Assembly (NCBI GenBank): GCA_024195585.1
Contig: SWBL01000242.1
Coordinates: forward strand, 1 to 64,000
Direction of reading: 5' to 3'
Origin: Aureobasidium sp. EXF-3400
Taxonomy: Eukaryota; Ascomycota; Dothideomycetes; Dothideales; Saccotheciaceae
Length of the DNA: 64,000 nt
Shown: piece after piece, positions 42,878 through 55,259 of the stretch
How the letters are laid out: each line of letters begins with the position of its first letter
Position numbering within the stretch: position 1 is the stretch's first letter
The notes under the pieces: model-generated
The model's input: only the letters and a program-made list of their open reading frames with translations
Told to the model about the DNA's origin: nothing
Databases searched by the model: none
Program-made: the position numbers and the translations under genes

Positions 42878-44312
42878 ATGGCCAACAGCGAGTAAGTTTC
42901 AACTCTGCTGAGCGCGGCATGTCTATGCCTTTTGTAATGAGCAAGACTGAAAAGGCAGGTTTGAATATGTGCGCAGGTTCGAAGAATGGGATGCCCTTGC
43001 CCCTAGTAATTGGATTGTCGTGAGAATCGACGGAAGAGGTTTCAGCAAGTAAGTCTCGTTTTGTTCTTTAGTTCTTCTTCGGTTGCTTTGACGTTGGGAA
43101 AGAATCGGGTTTGTTCGACACTGGGGGTCTGAAGATGACGACGAAGGCACAATACCACAGAGTAAGAAGAAGTTATGTGTGGACGGGATGAACCCAGTAG
43201 GGCGTCGGCATGAGGGCATTGCCTGCACTTGACGGCCCAAAGCAAAACAGGGACGCACTGGATGAGAAAAGCAACGCTGCTTCAGTCTTCTTCTGCTACC
43301 ATCCAAACTGTGCACTGCCCACTTCTATGAATCAAAGACAACTTCTTGCTTACCGTTGCTTGCTATCACCGGAACAAATCATTGATGTCTTTTGCCAGAT
43401 TCTCAAAAAGACAAAATTTCGCCAAGCCCAATGACCGTCGCGCCATAGACCTAATGAATGCCGCCGCTGTCGAAGTCGTGAAGCAATTCACCGATATTGT
43501 CATTGCCTATGGTCAATCTGACGAATATAGCTTTGTGCTTCACGAGGATTGCCAGCTATTCGAACGGCGAGCAGCAAAACTCGCTACGAGTATTTCAACA
43601 GCATTCTCTGTCGAGTATTGTATGCAGTGGGATAAGTACTTTCTGGGCCAGGCTCTGGAAAGGCCATTCCCAACCTTCGACGGAAGATGCGTGTTATATC
43701 CCAAAAAGAAGATTCTGAGAGATTATTTGAGTTGGCGGCAAGCTGATTGTGAGTTGTACTTTCTCAAGCAGTCGGTAAAGATGGTGTCGTGCTGATCAAG
43801 GGCAACAGGTCATGTCAACAACCTCTACAACACGACATTTTGGAATATGGTCAAAGGAAATCCAGCTACAGAAACACCACCCATGACCCCTACAGAAGCC
43901 GAGCTGGCGTTGAAGGTAATCCTGCTTGTACTGTCTGGTCCCTCTCCTGCTTATACGTAACAAACAGGGTACTTTCTCAGCAGACAAGAATGAGATTCTC
44001 TTCAAGAAATTCAACATCAACTACAATGCAGAAGATGAGATCTGGAAGAAGGGCAGTGTCGTGTACAGAAAAGTATGGCTCTCCCCCCTCCGTTCGGGTA
44101 TGTGCTGACAAGAGTTATAGTTTGAGGACAAGCAAACAAATGAAGCAGCAACACCGGGAAACCAAACACCCAGATCCACAGAGAAGAAGCCAAAATCCAA
44201 AACACATCTAGAAAAGGAAAGGAAGAGGAAGCAAAAGGCTAGGGTTGTGGTTGAGCACGTTGATATCATCAAGGACAATTTCTGGCAGGAGAACCCATGG
44301 ATTCTGGATTAG
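42878..44312 (+). CDS. THG1: tRNA(His) guanylyltransferase Thg1
   Basis: Six exons: 42878-42891, 42959-43048, 43399-43748, 43809-43915, 43968-44072 and 44121-44312, giving 285 residues. Thg1 adds the essential G-1 to tRNA-His by reverse (3'-5') polymerisation. The N-terminus assembled over three exons reads MANSEFEYVRRFEEWDAL then IVVRIDGRGFSKFSKRQNF. The metal-binding acidic residues are the Asp in RIDGRGF and the DE pair in YGQSDEYSF. NFAKPNDRRAIDLMN and CHVNNLYNTTFWN are also family motifs, the latter split by an intron. All donors are GTRWGN-like. Exon 1 is only 14 nt, and intron 2 is 350 nt, several times the local norm. The C-terminus ends NFWQENPWILD. Confidence 0.95.
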
Positions 44313-45144
44313 TAAGAGCCCTCCAATCGAAGAGAAGAACCAGGAAGGGTGAAAAAGCGTCACATTCCAGCAAAATCCCTATGGCGCAGTGACTACCGTC
44401 CGTGCGTTCTGCTGCGATTTGACTGGGTGGTCAATCTATTTTTCAGCTTCGCGAGACCTGCACGATCGTTCTTGCGACATCGTCGACAGCAGATAACGCT
44501 CTGAAGTATGAAGTTGGCTACATGGGCTGGCTTCGTTGACTGCAAGCACGGCGACATGGACAAAGCAAATCGTGGGCCGAAAGGGAACTACTCAGAGACA
44601 AGCCAGGCTGGAGAATAATACTAAGCTGCAGCCAACTCACCACCTGAAACTGTAGAATCCGCCCGATGGCTGCATGTCGCAACATCCAACTCGGACACAC
44701 GGGATACTCCTCTGGTTGGGTTTTAATGATGTATTCTGTTCTGACTTGCCATAGCCACCGCCGCTTCGAGCCAACCTCTGGTCTAAATGGGAGACAACCT
44801 GTCTAGGTTGGTCCTCACCACTCTCTCTTTCTGCATTTGTCACCGTTTCTTTGTATTGTTCTTCTCCCATGCTCTTTTCCCCTGTTCCTGATTCTTCTCC
44901 CTATCACCTCCTCTGACTATTGTTCGGGAACAATCATATGCTAGCATATTCTCGGAATTTCGCTGCTATTCTCTCTCATATTCTTTCTCGTTGGAGTGTT
45001 GCTTCTTGACCGTACGGACCGATAGTCAATCGTCTTGGGCCAGAGCAAGACTCTCATACATCTCCCTCCTCGATTCTCTGCTCGTACAAGTCATCCACTC
45101 TCTCCATCCAGACTTCTCCATTCAAGTCACCAACCCCGTCACCA
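44313..45144. other. Long promoter/leader of the pheromone receptor
   Basis: No gene seen. The right 300 bp are CT-rich (TTCTCTCTCATATTC-like) as in ascomycete leaders. I could not identify a sure mating-regulator site. Confidence 0.5.
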
Positions 45145-46376
45145 ATGGATCCCTCTTCGCCAGAGCAGTTCTCCAACAAGTCCGCCGTCTACAACCAGCT
45201 CATCTCTGTCACAGATCGACATGGCCAACAGAGTCAGTTCCCATTGTGGTACGTCGACACTCTGATCGTGGATGCTGTCATTCATGGAATCATTCCAGGA
45301 GTCCAATTTGGTGCCAGCTTGATCCTCGTTCTCGTACTGGTCCTCCTCTCCAAGCACGACAAGCGACGCTCGCCAGTCTTCATCTTCAACACTGCCGCCT
45401 TGTTTTTCAACATCATCTATGCTGTTTTGCAATGTTGCATTGTGACCAGCAGTTGGTGGGACATCTATCCTATCTTGGTGGGTGACTACGGTGTGGTGAC
45501 TCCAGCAGCTCAACGTTTGACGGTGGCCGTCGCGGTCTTCGTCACGCTCGTCGCCCTGTGCATCGAGGTTTCGCTGGTCCTCCAGGTTCATGTGGTCAGC
45601 GTCACGCTACACACATGGCAGAAAACGTCTATTCTGGCCATTTCCTCATTCGTGGCAATCATAGCCATGGGATTTCGTATCGCGCAGTCAGTCGTGTCAG
45701 TGAGATGCAACAACAAAGCGGATGCTTTTTGCAGCGACACGACCTGGCTTGCCAAAGCAAAAGACATCAGCTTGACAGTGAGCATCTGCTTCTTCAGCGC
45801 AATCTTCAGTGCCAAATTGGGTTGGTCGCTTCGCGAACGTCGCAAGCTGGGCATGAAGCAGTTTGGCAGTATGCAAATCATCTTCATCGGTGGGTTCCAA
45901 ACCATGTTCATTCCAGGTACGTTTGTTCTTGATACTTCGATATTTGCATCACGACTGACATTTTGCAAGCAATCTTCTCGCTCATCCAGTTCATCAAGGC
46001 TGAGAACATTCCTAACATTGGCACAAACATCCTGACGGCAACTTGCATCTCTCTGCCATTGACATCGATCTGGGCTGCTGCGCACGCTTCTTCGCCGACC
46101 AAGGCCGCGCGTGGGCACGACTTCCATCGCAAAATCCTCGTCGACTCGAGCACCGCCGGCTCTACCCTTCGAAAGCCCAGCGAGACGGCACAATGGTCGC
46201 CATCTCAGACGACATCACAGCCGACTGCAAGAGAAAGGCTGGGCGTACTGAACAGTGTTGACAGCAAGTCTGATGTTAGCAGCTGGACCAAGTTCAGCCC
46301 AGGCATCAGACAAAGCATTGGGGTCAGAGATGTGGAGCGTGATCTGGAGATGCAGGAACTGAAGGAGAGGGACTGA
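45145..46376 (+). CDS. STE2: STE2-type peptide pheromone receptor (class D GPCR)
   Basis: Exons are 45145-45916 and 45970-46376 with a 53-nt intron (GTACGT, CTGAC, GCAAG), giving 392 residues. It is the alpha-factor-type receptor (PreB/Pre-2) at the plasma membrane that signals through a heterotrimeric G protein to the mating MAP kinase path. Seven membrane helices are evident. Family marks are GVQFGASLILVLVLVLL, KRRSPVFIFNTAALFFN, CIEVSLVLQVHVVSVTL and the strongly conserved KLGMKQFGSMQIIFIGG..QTMFIPAIFS, which the intron splits and splicing restores. SLPLTSIWA ends helix 7. The Ser/Thr-rich cytoplasmic tail (about 100 residues) can take desensitising phosphates. It implies a sexual or fusion capability. 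Confidence 0.95.
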
Positions 46377-46810
46377 GATTGGTAGCAAGCGACGTATGGG
46401 GACAACAGCCAATCGTCAATGACACAGAGCAATCGATTGTCCGCACGTTTCAAGCAAGAATTTTTCCTGAGGAAAGAGAATTCTTTGCCGTAGATCAACT
46501 TATATCAATATTGTATCGTGAAAAAATCAATCTATTTCTTTGTCGCCTGGAATGTGCGCACCTTCGGCCCAAGCGCTGATATGGAGAGGGCTGACCACGA
46601 GACCGTGCATAATAAGCATAAAGATATGTTGAGTGTGCATTGGGATCTGGTGGGGAAAAAAGCAATTGTGACGTCAAGCTCGTGGGGTTGGCAGGGAACG
46701 GCGGCAGGGATCGTAATTGCCTTTTCGTCATGCTGGCGCGTCCTCGATATTAATCAGAGCCTCTCCGCAATCTGGACTTGTGTTGATTCCCAGCAGTCCT
46801 CGCAAGCACC
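46377..46810. other. Intergenic, promoter of the DUF3292 gene
   Basis: No gene. The 5' part should be the receptor's 3' UTR. Confidence 0.5.
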
Positions 46811-48990
46811 ATGTCAGAATCGACGACAGGTACCGGGGTCGTCTACCGGGACCTGCATCCCATCAACCACCCTGCAGTGCAACAAGAGATCCGTGAGACG
46901 CCCGCGACAACAGCGTCCACGACAACAACTTCCACGACCCCAGCGTCCGATGCCACACTCACAGATGCCGCTCAGAACTTGACTGAGGAGCCCACGGCCA
47001 GCCACGCCCTTGCCCAAGCTGATGTCGACGTGAAGGGTGTTGCACAGGTCGCCAGCCATGGCGCCGATGTCAAGGACCTGGGTTGGAACGAGCCTCCCTC
47101 CAGGATTCCTGCCCCTTTGGTCGGCGGCATGGACAACGAAGAGCTCTGGGTCTTGGTCCGTCGTTTTAACAAGGTGAGTACACAGCAACTCCTGTCATGC
47201 TGCAGTATCCCATCTGACCTGGACAGCAAATGTACCACGTCAAGGAGTATCCCTATCCTGTACCTGGCAACCTCGACCTGAACATCGCCGACGAAGATGA
47301 ATTCTCGCCTGACAAGCTACGTGCCACCATTGAGCGCCTGTACATGACGGTCGGTCTGGGTATGATGGGCTTCATTAAGCAGATCGGCCGTCTCAGATCA
47401 TGGCGTGAACGCAACCGCACTGCCTACTTCTGCGCCGCATACTTTGTCGCCTGGCTGTTCGACATGCTCGTCCCGCTATTTACCATCACCCTCGTCGTTC
47501 TGATCGTCTACCCGCCCTCACGCGACGTCATGTTTCCTCCTGCCCCTCTCGCTCTGGTAGACGCAAGTACTGGTGGAGTTCAGAAGCCAAAGGCCGGCGT
47601 GCTAGGCAGCACAGATACAGCAACAGGAGCCCCAGAACACTACAAAGGAGAGGCCGCTGAAGCAGAGGCCAGCAATTTCGTCAACAGCATCGCTTCGGTC
47701 GCTCTTGCGAGTGCCAGCGGAAAACACCCACAGACAGAACCACCACCAGAACAAGCAGGCGTCGCCGACAGCATCCCTGATCCCACTTCGATCGCCATCG
47801 GTGCCAGTTCTGCAAAGACGGCGGCCGAAGGAAAAGCAGTTGCGTCAACACACGACAAGACAAAGGTGCCTATGGAGACCGCCATGTGGAGCAAGATGAG
47901 GCCCGTCATGCACGGTCTTGCCGATGTGGCCGACACGTGGGAGCGATTTGCCAATGCTCTTTCTCCTACGCCACCATTTCCCCGAGATCTCTACCGCCTG
48001 CGCCTGGCTGCCGTTGTCGTTCCACTCATCGCCGTCTCCCTATTCACATCTGCTTACATGTTCACCAAGGGCATGACTTTCGGTATTGGCTTTGGCTTCT
48101 TTGGCGACCCCGTTATCCAGCCTGGTCTGCGCTGGCTCAACCGCACCTTCCCTCACTGGCAGAGGTTGCTCGAGATTCGCAACACTTTGCTAAAGGGTGT
48201 TCCCACCAATGCTCAGCTGACCATCACTCTTCTCCGCATTGGCGAAGCGAACAAAGCTCCTCTCCCACCTCCACCTCACAACAAGGATCCTACGCCCGAC
48301 GTGCCGACTGAAATCACTGATGAGCACTTGCGCGCGGCTGGTTCCGACTGGCCCTTGAATGCGACCCAGGAAGAACTGGATGAAGCCATGGCCCACGACC
48401 CTACCACTGCTCACGAGACCTCCGGTGCCGATATTGATCACAGCAAGGATAGCAAGCATGGCAAAAAGGGCCACAAACTCCTATCGTTCTTCAAGGGCAC
48501 TGTCAAAGGTACTATCGAGACCGCACTTGGTGCTGACAAGCTCAAGGCAAAGGCAGGAAGCGAGCCTTCCAAGCAACGTCTCGGTGCCGTGCAAAAAACG
48601 AAGGACTACAGTGTTGATGGCCCGGTTGATTTTGCTTGCCGTTACCACGGAAAGAAGGGTCATACCGTCATCTCTACTAGAACGACCATTCCAACTGTAT
48701 CTTTTACGCTGGACAAGAAGGTCGCCGAGATGGGATCGCTTGGGCGCGAAGAAGAATTGCATCCCGTCTGGACCATTCCTATCGCTGACATCAAAGAGTT
48801 GAAGAAGGTGGGCGGACTCGGATGGAAAGCAAAGTTGGTTGTAGGCTGGGCACTCGACCGTGAGATTGCTGATGGCATGGAAATTGTGAGCAAGACTGGT
48901 GAAGCTTTCACTGTCACTGCCATGTTCCTAAGGGACGAGTTGTTCAACCGACTTGTCGCCATGGGCGGTCAAAAATGGGAAGCTTGGTGA
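46811..48990 (+). CDS. DUF3292-family fungal membrane protein
   Basis: Exons are 46811-47173 and 47227-48990 with a 53-nt intron (GTGAGT to GACAG), giving 708 residues. DUF3292 proteins are a fungus-specific family of uncharacterised membrane proteins. The conserved block GWNEPPSRIPAPLVGGMD then ELWVLVRRFNKQMYHVKE is restored by splicing. Hydrophobic segments lie around VAWLFDMLVPLFTITLVVLIV and LRLAAVVVPLIAVSLFTSAY, then GMTFGIGFGFFGDPVIQPG. The C-terminal 170 residues resemble a lipid- or membrane-associated beta domain (ACRYHGKKGHTVISTRT, VGWALDREIADGMEI). Low-complexity Thr-rich N-terminus. Function is unknown and a role at organelle membranes is only a guess from topology. Confidence 0.88.
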
Positions 48991-49365
48991 GAACGATATA
49001 CAACGAACATATACCCGTTAGAACGAAATTGCACGACATCGATGACATAAATCCGATATTGATTTTGCCCGAGAACAGTTTGTGTGCGAAATGTGTGATG
49101 TTCTGGCTTGTGCTGAACCATGAGTCTGCATTGAGCGAATAGGATGACCTTCATCTCACCTGAAGATCCTTGGTCTAGTGGAAACCGTATATGAGACTGA
49201 CCAGCAGAATTGCCCTTCACATCGAATGTCAGAACACGCACAAGGACATGCGATGTAAGTCCTGGGCCAAGCATCTGATGTATTAGTCAGCCGTCATGCC
49301 ACTCATCATGATCTTCTCCATCTGATAAATTTTCATATCTCCTTCTTGTTCTTGATTGGATCGGC
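48991..49365. other. Intergenic, nothing recognised
   Basis: Spacer between two same-strand genes, no feature identified. Confidence 0.45.
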
Positions 49366-50773
49366 ATGGCAGAATGGCGTATCACGGAAGAGCGACCTGT
49401 AAGAGAGCTTGACACTCTTGATTACGAACGCTGTGCAGCGCTACACAATCTGATTGTCGAGCTTGGTTGGACACAACGAGGCCTTAAATGGAAGACCTCG
49501 ACAAATGAACATAGTGGCAATGTTACGAGGGTGATGCAGCTCTCGCGAGCATATCTTCTCGTTTGCACCCTGCTGTCGTCTCGTCCCTAAAGGCGGCCCA
49601 GCATGGGTTCGCGTTGGACTATTCGGAGCCTACTCACGACTTCCATCCATACGTTGTTGGTCTGGCTTCACCAGAACAGCTTTGGCAGAACGTCAACTAT
49701 GCCGAAGACGAAGATGATTCAAACAAGCAACGCTATCTGACCCTCTACATGACAAATTGGGCTCTGGGTTTCAGCCATCCTCTCGGACTCATACTGGATC
49801 AGGAGAATGGTATAGCCATGCAGCACATGTCGATCCATGATTTAGGTGTCACCATGAACGGCCGTCAGTCTTGGCTTCCGCCTGAAGTCATTCTCGACGG
49901 CCTCATCGATATGATAGAACAAGGCAAGGTTGTTGCGGTCGACGAAGACTACGATGGCGAACAAGAGCGTACAGAACCATGGATAGTGCCTTCCTATACA
50001 CAACGAGATCTTGATGACACCATCCAAGCTTTCCAGTCCCTGGTCGATGCAATATGTGTTAGGATGCCAAATCGGATCGAGCACACGGAAACAAGTCTGA
50101 TTGACCTTGTGATTGGTGGTGATGTGGAACGTCTGCCCTCTAACAGTTTGCATACCGTTTGCTATCTAAAGCGAAAGTCCCTCCATACATCCACATTGCA
50201 CCAGGTCTGCGTATTGCAACCCATCAGCCCTTCGCAGAAGTGCCGCTGACCTCGGCTGAACCGTTTCCACTGTTACTCTTCACAAGCACTGAACCTGCCT
50301 GCCGAGAAACTCGCCATGCGCCCTGGGGCGAAGACATATTCGATTCGCCATTTCCCTACGAGTTCCACTCCGTCTCGGCCTGTCCAGCTGGACTATACTT
50401 GACCGAAACTGAACCCCAGGGCACGCATTCTTTCGAAGATAGTTGCAGACTGGTTCTACCTTTCGCTCTTGGCAACAACATGTGTGCGCGAACCAGCGAT
50501 GGCGCATGGATAGGGGAGAAAGTACATTCTCATGAGGACATCAGTGCAGATGACATCGAGCCGAAGAGTACAGAGCTGTATCAGCTTGGGTATGATCGTT
50601 TTATTGAATTGCATGATGTCCAACTCAAACATGTGCTTCGGAGGTGGGTACAAATGGTAGAAGAGGGAAAGTGGGAAGTTGATGCGGAAGGAGTCGTGGG
50701 AGGTATGGAGAAATGGAAAGAGGCGGATACAGAAGATGCATGGCAGGAGTATCAACTGCCATTGAGTTGGTAA
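49366..50773 (+). CDS. Unknown protein, reading frame changes twice (unusual introns or frameshifts)
   Basis: Three good frames follow one another. From 49366 (gcATGGCAG) there is RITEERPVRELDTLDYERCAALHNLIVEL. From about 49540 to 50108 there is HPAVVSSLKAAQHGFALDY through TETSLIDL. From 50147 to 50773 there is YRLLSKAKVPPYIHIAPGLR through the stop. The second change can be explained by a 38-nt GTGATT...CTAACAG intron in the right phase, shorter than usual. The first could be a 74-nt GTTGGA...TGCAG intron with a poor donor. Otherwise both are frameshifts and this is a young pseudogene. The coding texture of all three parts is good, and no family was recognised. Confidence 0.5.
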
Positions 50774-50915
50774 ATGCGCCCTCGCTGGCCACGTTCGAAA
50801 GTGACAGGGCCACAAGCTAAGCACAACCAAATGCCCTCCCTGCTCCAGGCATCGAATGAAAGGCATTTGTTGGCAAAGGTTGATCAAAACGATATGTGGC
50901 CATCCTGAGTCACTT

Positions 50916-51548
50916 CTAGAAGATACCCATGCGCTGGCCCCAGCCGTCATTCTTAGGGTTGACAAGGATATAGTATGGGAAAGTGTTTGTGTCCTGGGTG
51001 GTAATGGGTGGGACGTGGTCTTTGTTTTGTTGTACGATATCGGTTATTTTCAGGACGGCGTTGCTGAGGGATCTTTCTATGGCTCTTCGGGAGGTGGTCG
51101 CTTCTGCACAAAGATGTCAGCTGTGGATAGAGAGGTTCGGACAAGGCGATCAACCTTGGTGTGTGCGCGGCGAGGCAAGGGCAATGTTCAGCGTCCACGT
51201 CTCCCAGACCAGGTCCTCATCTTTTGCCCCGAACCAACCCTTCCTCCGTTTGCGCTCTCGTTCGCTGAACTGGACGACAATCTGGCCGCGGGTGTTCTGG
51301 TTTTGATCGTTGGAGTCGGCGTCGACCTGACGCACGAAGTGGTCGACGCGCTGTTCGACAAGAGTTTGGAGGTCGACGTCTTGGATCCAAGGTATGGGGA
51401 TGTCCAGCACATCGTGCGACGAGGGCTCGAGGTTGGCGAAGATGCGATACCAGAAGATGGTGTGAAGAATGGCAGTGACGACGTCTTTGGCGTTGGCCTT
51501 GTCGGCAAAGACGTCGATGCTGAAGGAAGCGACTCGTCGTTCTTCCAT
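50916..51548 (-). CDS. ATG101: Autophagy protein Atg101
   Basis: Exons are 51548-51155 and 51103-50916, joined over a 51-nt intron (GTTGAT donor, GCTGAC branch, GTGCAG), giving 193 residues. Atg101 is a HORMA-fold partner of Atg13 in the Atg1/ULK initiation complex in most fungi, replacing the Atg29-Atg31 pair of budding yeast. Marks are MEERRVASFSIDVFA, DVVTAILHTIFWYRIF, DVLDIPIPWIQDVD and, after splicing, RRAIERSLSNAVLKITDI and KDHVPPITTQDTNTFPY. KGWFGAKDED may be the WF finger used to recruit downstream factors. The unspliced frame would stop just after THQG, lacking the conserved C-terminus, so the intron is well supported. Confidence 0.93.
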
Positions 51549-52193
51549 GCTGCTGCTGAAGGTATCGAATAGTGCCTAGTTCATGTCGCGAAGAAGTCTG
51601 CTGAGTGGAACTTGTCCATGTCTTTATCGCAAAGACGCAGTCCTGCTGTTGACGATGACTGGTTGCTGCGAGTCCAAGGAAGCTCCTGCTGATAACACAC
51701 GCAATCTGGTGCAGACTGTGGGGGAAGATCGGACCGAGCTTCGAACGCACGTTCCAAGCATCCAATGCGACCAGAAACGCCCGTCACGTGTCCGTCGTCT
51801 CCCGAGTCTGCCAACATGACCAATACTGATCCTCTCCAACCAGGATATCAGTCCCTTTCGCATGTAATGGTGCAGCCTAGTCATACAAAGCAGTCCTCGG
51901 TAGACATACGGAGGCCTCTTAGGAAAGGGCACCAGGTTGCTTAAACCAGATTTCATGATAAGAATGGATTTGACATTGCTATTGGCAAATGGATGTATCC
52001 AAGCGCACCATCAACAGCGATTACCAAACGTAAATTTGTGGAAGCGGCCATATCGTATCCTGATTGCCATCAAAAAGCGTGAGGCATTGTGTGGCAGATG
52101 TTTGTGGGCAAAGGTTGTTTGACTAGAAAGTGTCGCCCTCGAGCGCTTCTTGATGCAAAAGCTTCTTCCAGACAAGAGTTAGATGTGCGACCA
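51549..52193. other. Intergenic, nothing recognised
   Basis: Left end is the Atg101 promoter. Overlapping frames on both strands (for example 51583-51823) have no family features. Confidence 0.5.
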
Positions 52194-52967
52194 TCAGTGC
52201 CACGGGTACCCGATCACAGCTGGTGGTCGTCGGTAGCTGATAGTATACCCATTGAGGTCCTGGAACACCATGTAGTACTCCGTCATGACACTAGGAAGTG
52301 GACATTTGACCCAACCAACATTGTGTTCCGCAACACCGTCAATCTCCTCATACACATTAGGATCCGGCTTTCGCCCTGCGAATCTGGGATCCTCGTCGCG
52401 AGGCAGCCATTTTTTGTCAATCACCTTGACCCAACCCTGATTGTCCTTGTCGAAATCGGGCGGCGGAGGGGCGTCTTGAACGGCAGATTTGAGTGCTTCT
52501 GCATCAACTTGCACACAGTATCTGTAACGTGGAGAGCGACCCATGCCGACTGGGGTACCATCGACTTGCCTAGGTTGCTGCTGTTCACGCTGCACTGCAG
52601 TTTCTGCCCAGTTTCTAAAATGGTGTCGAATCGTTGCGACGTTCGCACCATCGAAGCTTTCCTTATCATCGAAGACAGTCCAGGTCATCTTGTTGAGCAC
52701 GTCTTGGCCTTTGAAAAATTCCATACTATCAGCTGCCCAGAAAAGTAAACGACGCATGAACTCGGTCCATGCAGCCTCGTCCTCGTAGGTCGTGCGATAG
52801 ATCACATAGCCCCAAGTCTTGTGTCCGTCGGCTTGATATTGTGCCTCGATCCTGTCGGCGTGACTGGACTGTGTGCTGACACGAGGATTCCGAGGTGAAG
52901 GATCTTCTGCCACGAAGTTCTTCATGCGCTCCAGAAACGCATCATGGCTCGTTGTATCTTCGGCCAT
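52194..52967 (-). CDS. Unknown fungal protein, 257 residues
   Basis: An intronless gene with well-formed globular sequence: KTWGYVIYRTTYEDEAAW, WTVFDDKESFDGANVATIRHHF, SPRYRYCVQVDAEALKS and VKVIDKKWLPRD. It resembles a widespread fungal family of uncharacterised proteins in which a TWGYVIYRTTY-like strand is followed by a RYRYC-VDE block. I know no function for it. The ATG at 52967 (ccaATGGCC) is preferred over the one five codons upstream (52982). Confidence 0.75.
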   Translation of the reverse strand: MAEDTTSHDAFLERMKNFVAEDPSPRNPRVSTQSSHADRIEAQYQADGHKTWGYVIYRTTYEDEAAWTEFMRRLLFWAADSMEFFKGQDVLNKMTWTVFDDKESFDGANVATIRHHFRNWAETAVQREQQQPRQVDGTPVGMGRSPRYRYCVQVDAEALKSAVQDAPPPPDFDKDNQGWVKVIDKKWLPRDEDPRFAGRKPDPNVYEEIDGVAEHNVGWVKCPLPSVMTEYYMVFQDLNGYTISYRRPPAVIGYPWH

Positions 52968-54289
52968 TGGAGTTGCATACACAACGGAAGACTCGTGCTA
53001 CAAAACAGCGGTGTGCGTTCTTACGCGGCACTGGTGGCTGCACTGTTAGACACGATCGACTGGCGAAGAGTCTGTGAATGCTGAAGCTCTGATACTCCGG
53101 TCAATCAATGAACTGACCAAGGGTCAATAGCGATTGAAAGTTGTGGAGGGAGTTGTTGTGGGTCGAAGTCATTCACCGGGTTCATGAGCAATTTGGGAAA
53201 TACCGTGTTCCACGCCAAGCTCTCTGCAACACACAGTTCTGATCATGTGCAACAACATTCGGTCAATCACCACCAGATTTTTCCACCAAACCATTGCGCA
53301 TCTGCTGAATTTCCCTCAGTCTCGTAGTCGAACCATCAGATGCTTCAGGAAGGATGAACATCGGTCCTCCAAGAACTTCCGAGCAAGCCAGATGATCAGT
53401 AATCATGGATGACCCGTCGTCTACGCGATGTTTCTCCTAATTTCACCCTCACTTGTCTGTTCGGTTCACTCCTTTCACTGATGACAACATTTCAGGTAGG
53501 GCCAGCTTCTGGCATATGGAGTATTGATGCAGATAACAACTCTCTGCTGTTTCGGCCTAGCAGCGCACCAAATTCCTTGATCACTATTCCTTGGAAGCAT
53601 GTCTGTCGAAGTTATTCTGCTCTGAGTTTTACAAGCTCATTACTCGTAGGCAGCAGCCCACAAACTGTGCCGATGTGACTGGTCTCGGGGCAAAATGAGA
53701 TCGAAGGGACTCAGCTGAACATCATGAACTTGATCGTACTTTGGAGAACTTCCTGCTGTCCTTCATGCTCAGCATTTCCGTGGACCAAACCATCCGGAGA
53801 GATCATCGGTTTGATGTTCACTCAACGAACCAACAGATCAGCCGAGAGATTTCTAGTTTGAGGAAGCGTTTCGTGAAGCTATGATCAGTGTATCCGTAGT
53901 TCTGGTGATGACATTCTCGTCCGCTGCTTCACACGTCCATTGTCCCAACGATATGTTTCACTCGATTCGAAACGCCATTGGCGTGCCTTCGGACACGCTG
54001 CGTTGCTGGACCGCCAACACAATAGCCTACGCCTCACGTCAACATTTAGTTTCGAGGACACGCAAGCCATGGCGTAAAAAGAGTAAGTTGACCGACATTG
54101 CACAGCCGCAAGCAACAGCTAGTATGTCATAGGAAAAATTCCGTAAGACATCAAGGTCTTCCCTGGAACAATGAGTGCACGCGTGTATACGCCTTCTCTG
54201 GCGGCGCACGAGACCCTCTACTAATAGAAAGATCGGCCAGTCGAGTAATGGAGCACTCTCAGGTACTCAGCTTCGACTAGCCCACCAGA
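52968..54289. other. Intergenic, 1.3 kb without a supported gene
   Basis: Contains short frames (53409-53678, 53881-54132) with no family features. Possibly decayed genic DNA upstream of the pseudogene at 54290. Confidence 0.4.
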
Positions 54290-55249
54290 ATTGCCCAGAA
54301 TGGAACACGCCACCGTTCGTTCTGTGGGTGCGCGACTTCGAAGTCGAACAAAAACTTTTCGAGCTTGGCCCGCTGCCCTCTGACCTTCCACTAAACGGCG
54401 ATGAAGGCTTGGAAGTCGTCCGCTTCTTTACCAAGTACGCCGTCTCCTGTGCTTGCGAGGCAGAGTTAGCCGGCGTCTTGAAAGCGCGAAGCTGTGGCAC
54501 GGTCACCAACCAGCTAAACGCGATGTGAGCAGCGAGGACACCTTTCTCTTCCGCGATAATGTCATCTCCCCTTCGCCTTTCGACCTTCTTCGCGAGGTCT
54601 ACCATAATGGCCACAAAGTCCTGAAGATCTGCCAGTAGCCCGTCCTCGCCGTTTCTCGACACACACGCAGTGCTCTTCTGGATGACTGGTACCTGCGCAA
54701 CCACTTCGTTGTCGATTTCGAGATTGCGCTCAGTGCTCGCAACCGAAGTCAGCTCGAGAAGGCAATGAGACTTGTCAGCCCACGTGTCAGAGCCTTGCTG
54801 TTGACACCAGTTCTTGTGACTATCTCGCCTCACCTGCAGATCCGCATTTGTATGTCCGAAACCTGTATGACCTTCGCCTCGCTGCTCCAATGGTTCCGTC
54901 TCTTTTACGATGGCCTGCTGTCGAAAGCCGAGTTAGAGAAGACTGGTGATGCAGGACTTGGAACGGGTCCACCTATGCCTACTAACTGGCAAATCGATCG
55001 GGACCGCAGCTCTATACTTGTACTCGACGAGATGTGTGTAGGGCATGTCATATACGGCTTGCGCTGGCTAGCGACTGAGTTTGCAGACAATGATGCTAAG
55101 GCCATCGTCGCCGTACAGAAGAGGAGACAGGGGCAGCTATTTACAACTGGATGGTCTCAGAGTAGGAGCAATCACGTACTGAGGATAGGATGCATGTCTG
55201 TAAGCTGGTCGGCTCGTGATTCAAGGAGCTGGGAATCGAAAGTGCTCTA
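54290..55249 (+). pseudogene. Decayed gene of unknown family
   Basis: Plus-strand frames have protein-like texture: NTPPFVLWVRDFEVEQKLFE, then after a frame change near 54525 EDTFLFRDNVISPSPFDLL, LLDDWYLRNHFVVDFEIALS, FASLLQWFRLFYDGLLSKAE and VGHVIYGLRWLATEFADND. An in-frame TAG at 54636-54638 separates KICQ from PVLAVS and could derive from CAG. The frame then runs to a stop at 55248. The family is not recognised. The minus-strand frame of 207 codons over the same stretch looks like a shadow. Confidence 0.4.
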
Positions 55250-55259
55250 GAATGGAGTC

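Noticed and set aside
54267..54890. A 207-codon minus-strand frame
   Set aside because: The plus strand has longer-range protein-like texture over the same DNA, interrupted by one stop and one frame change.
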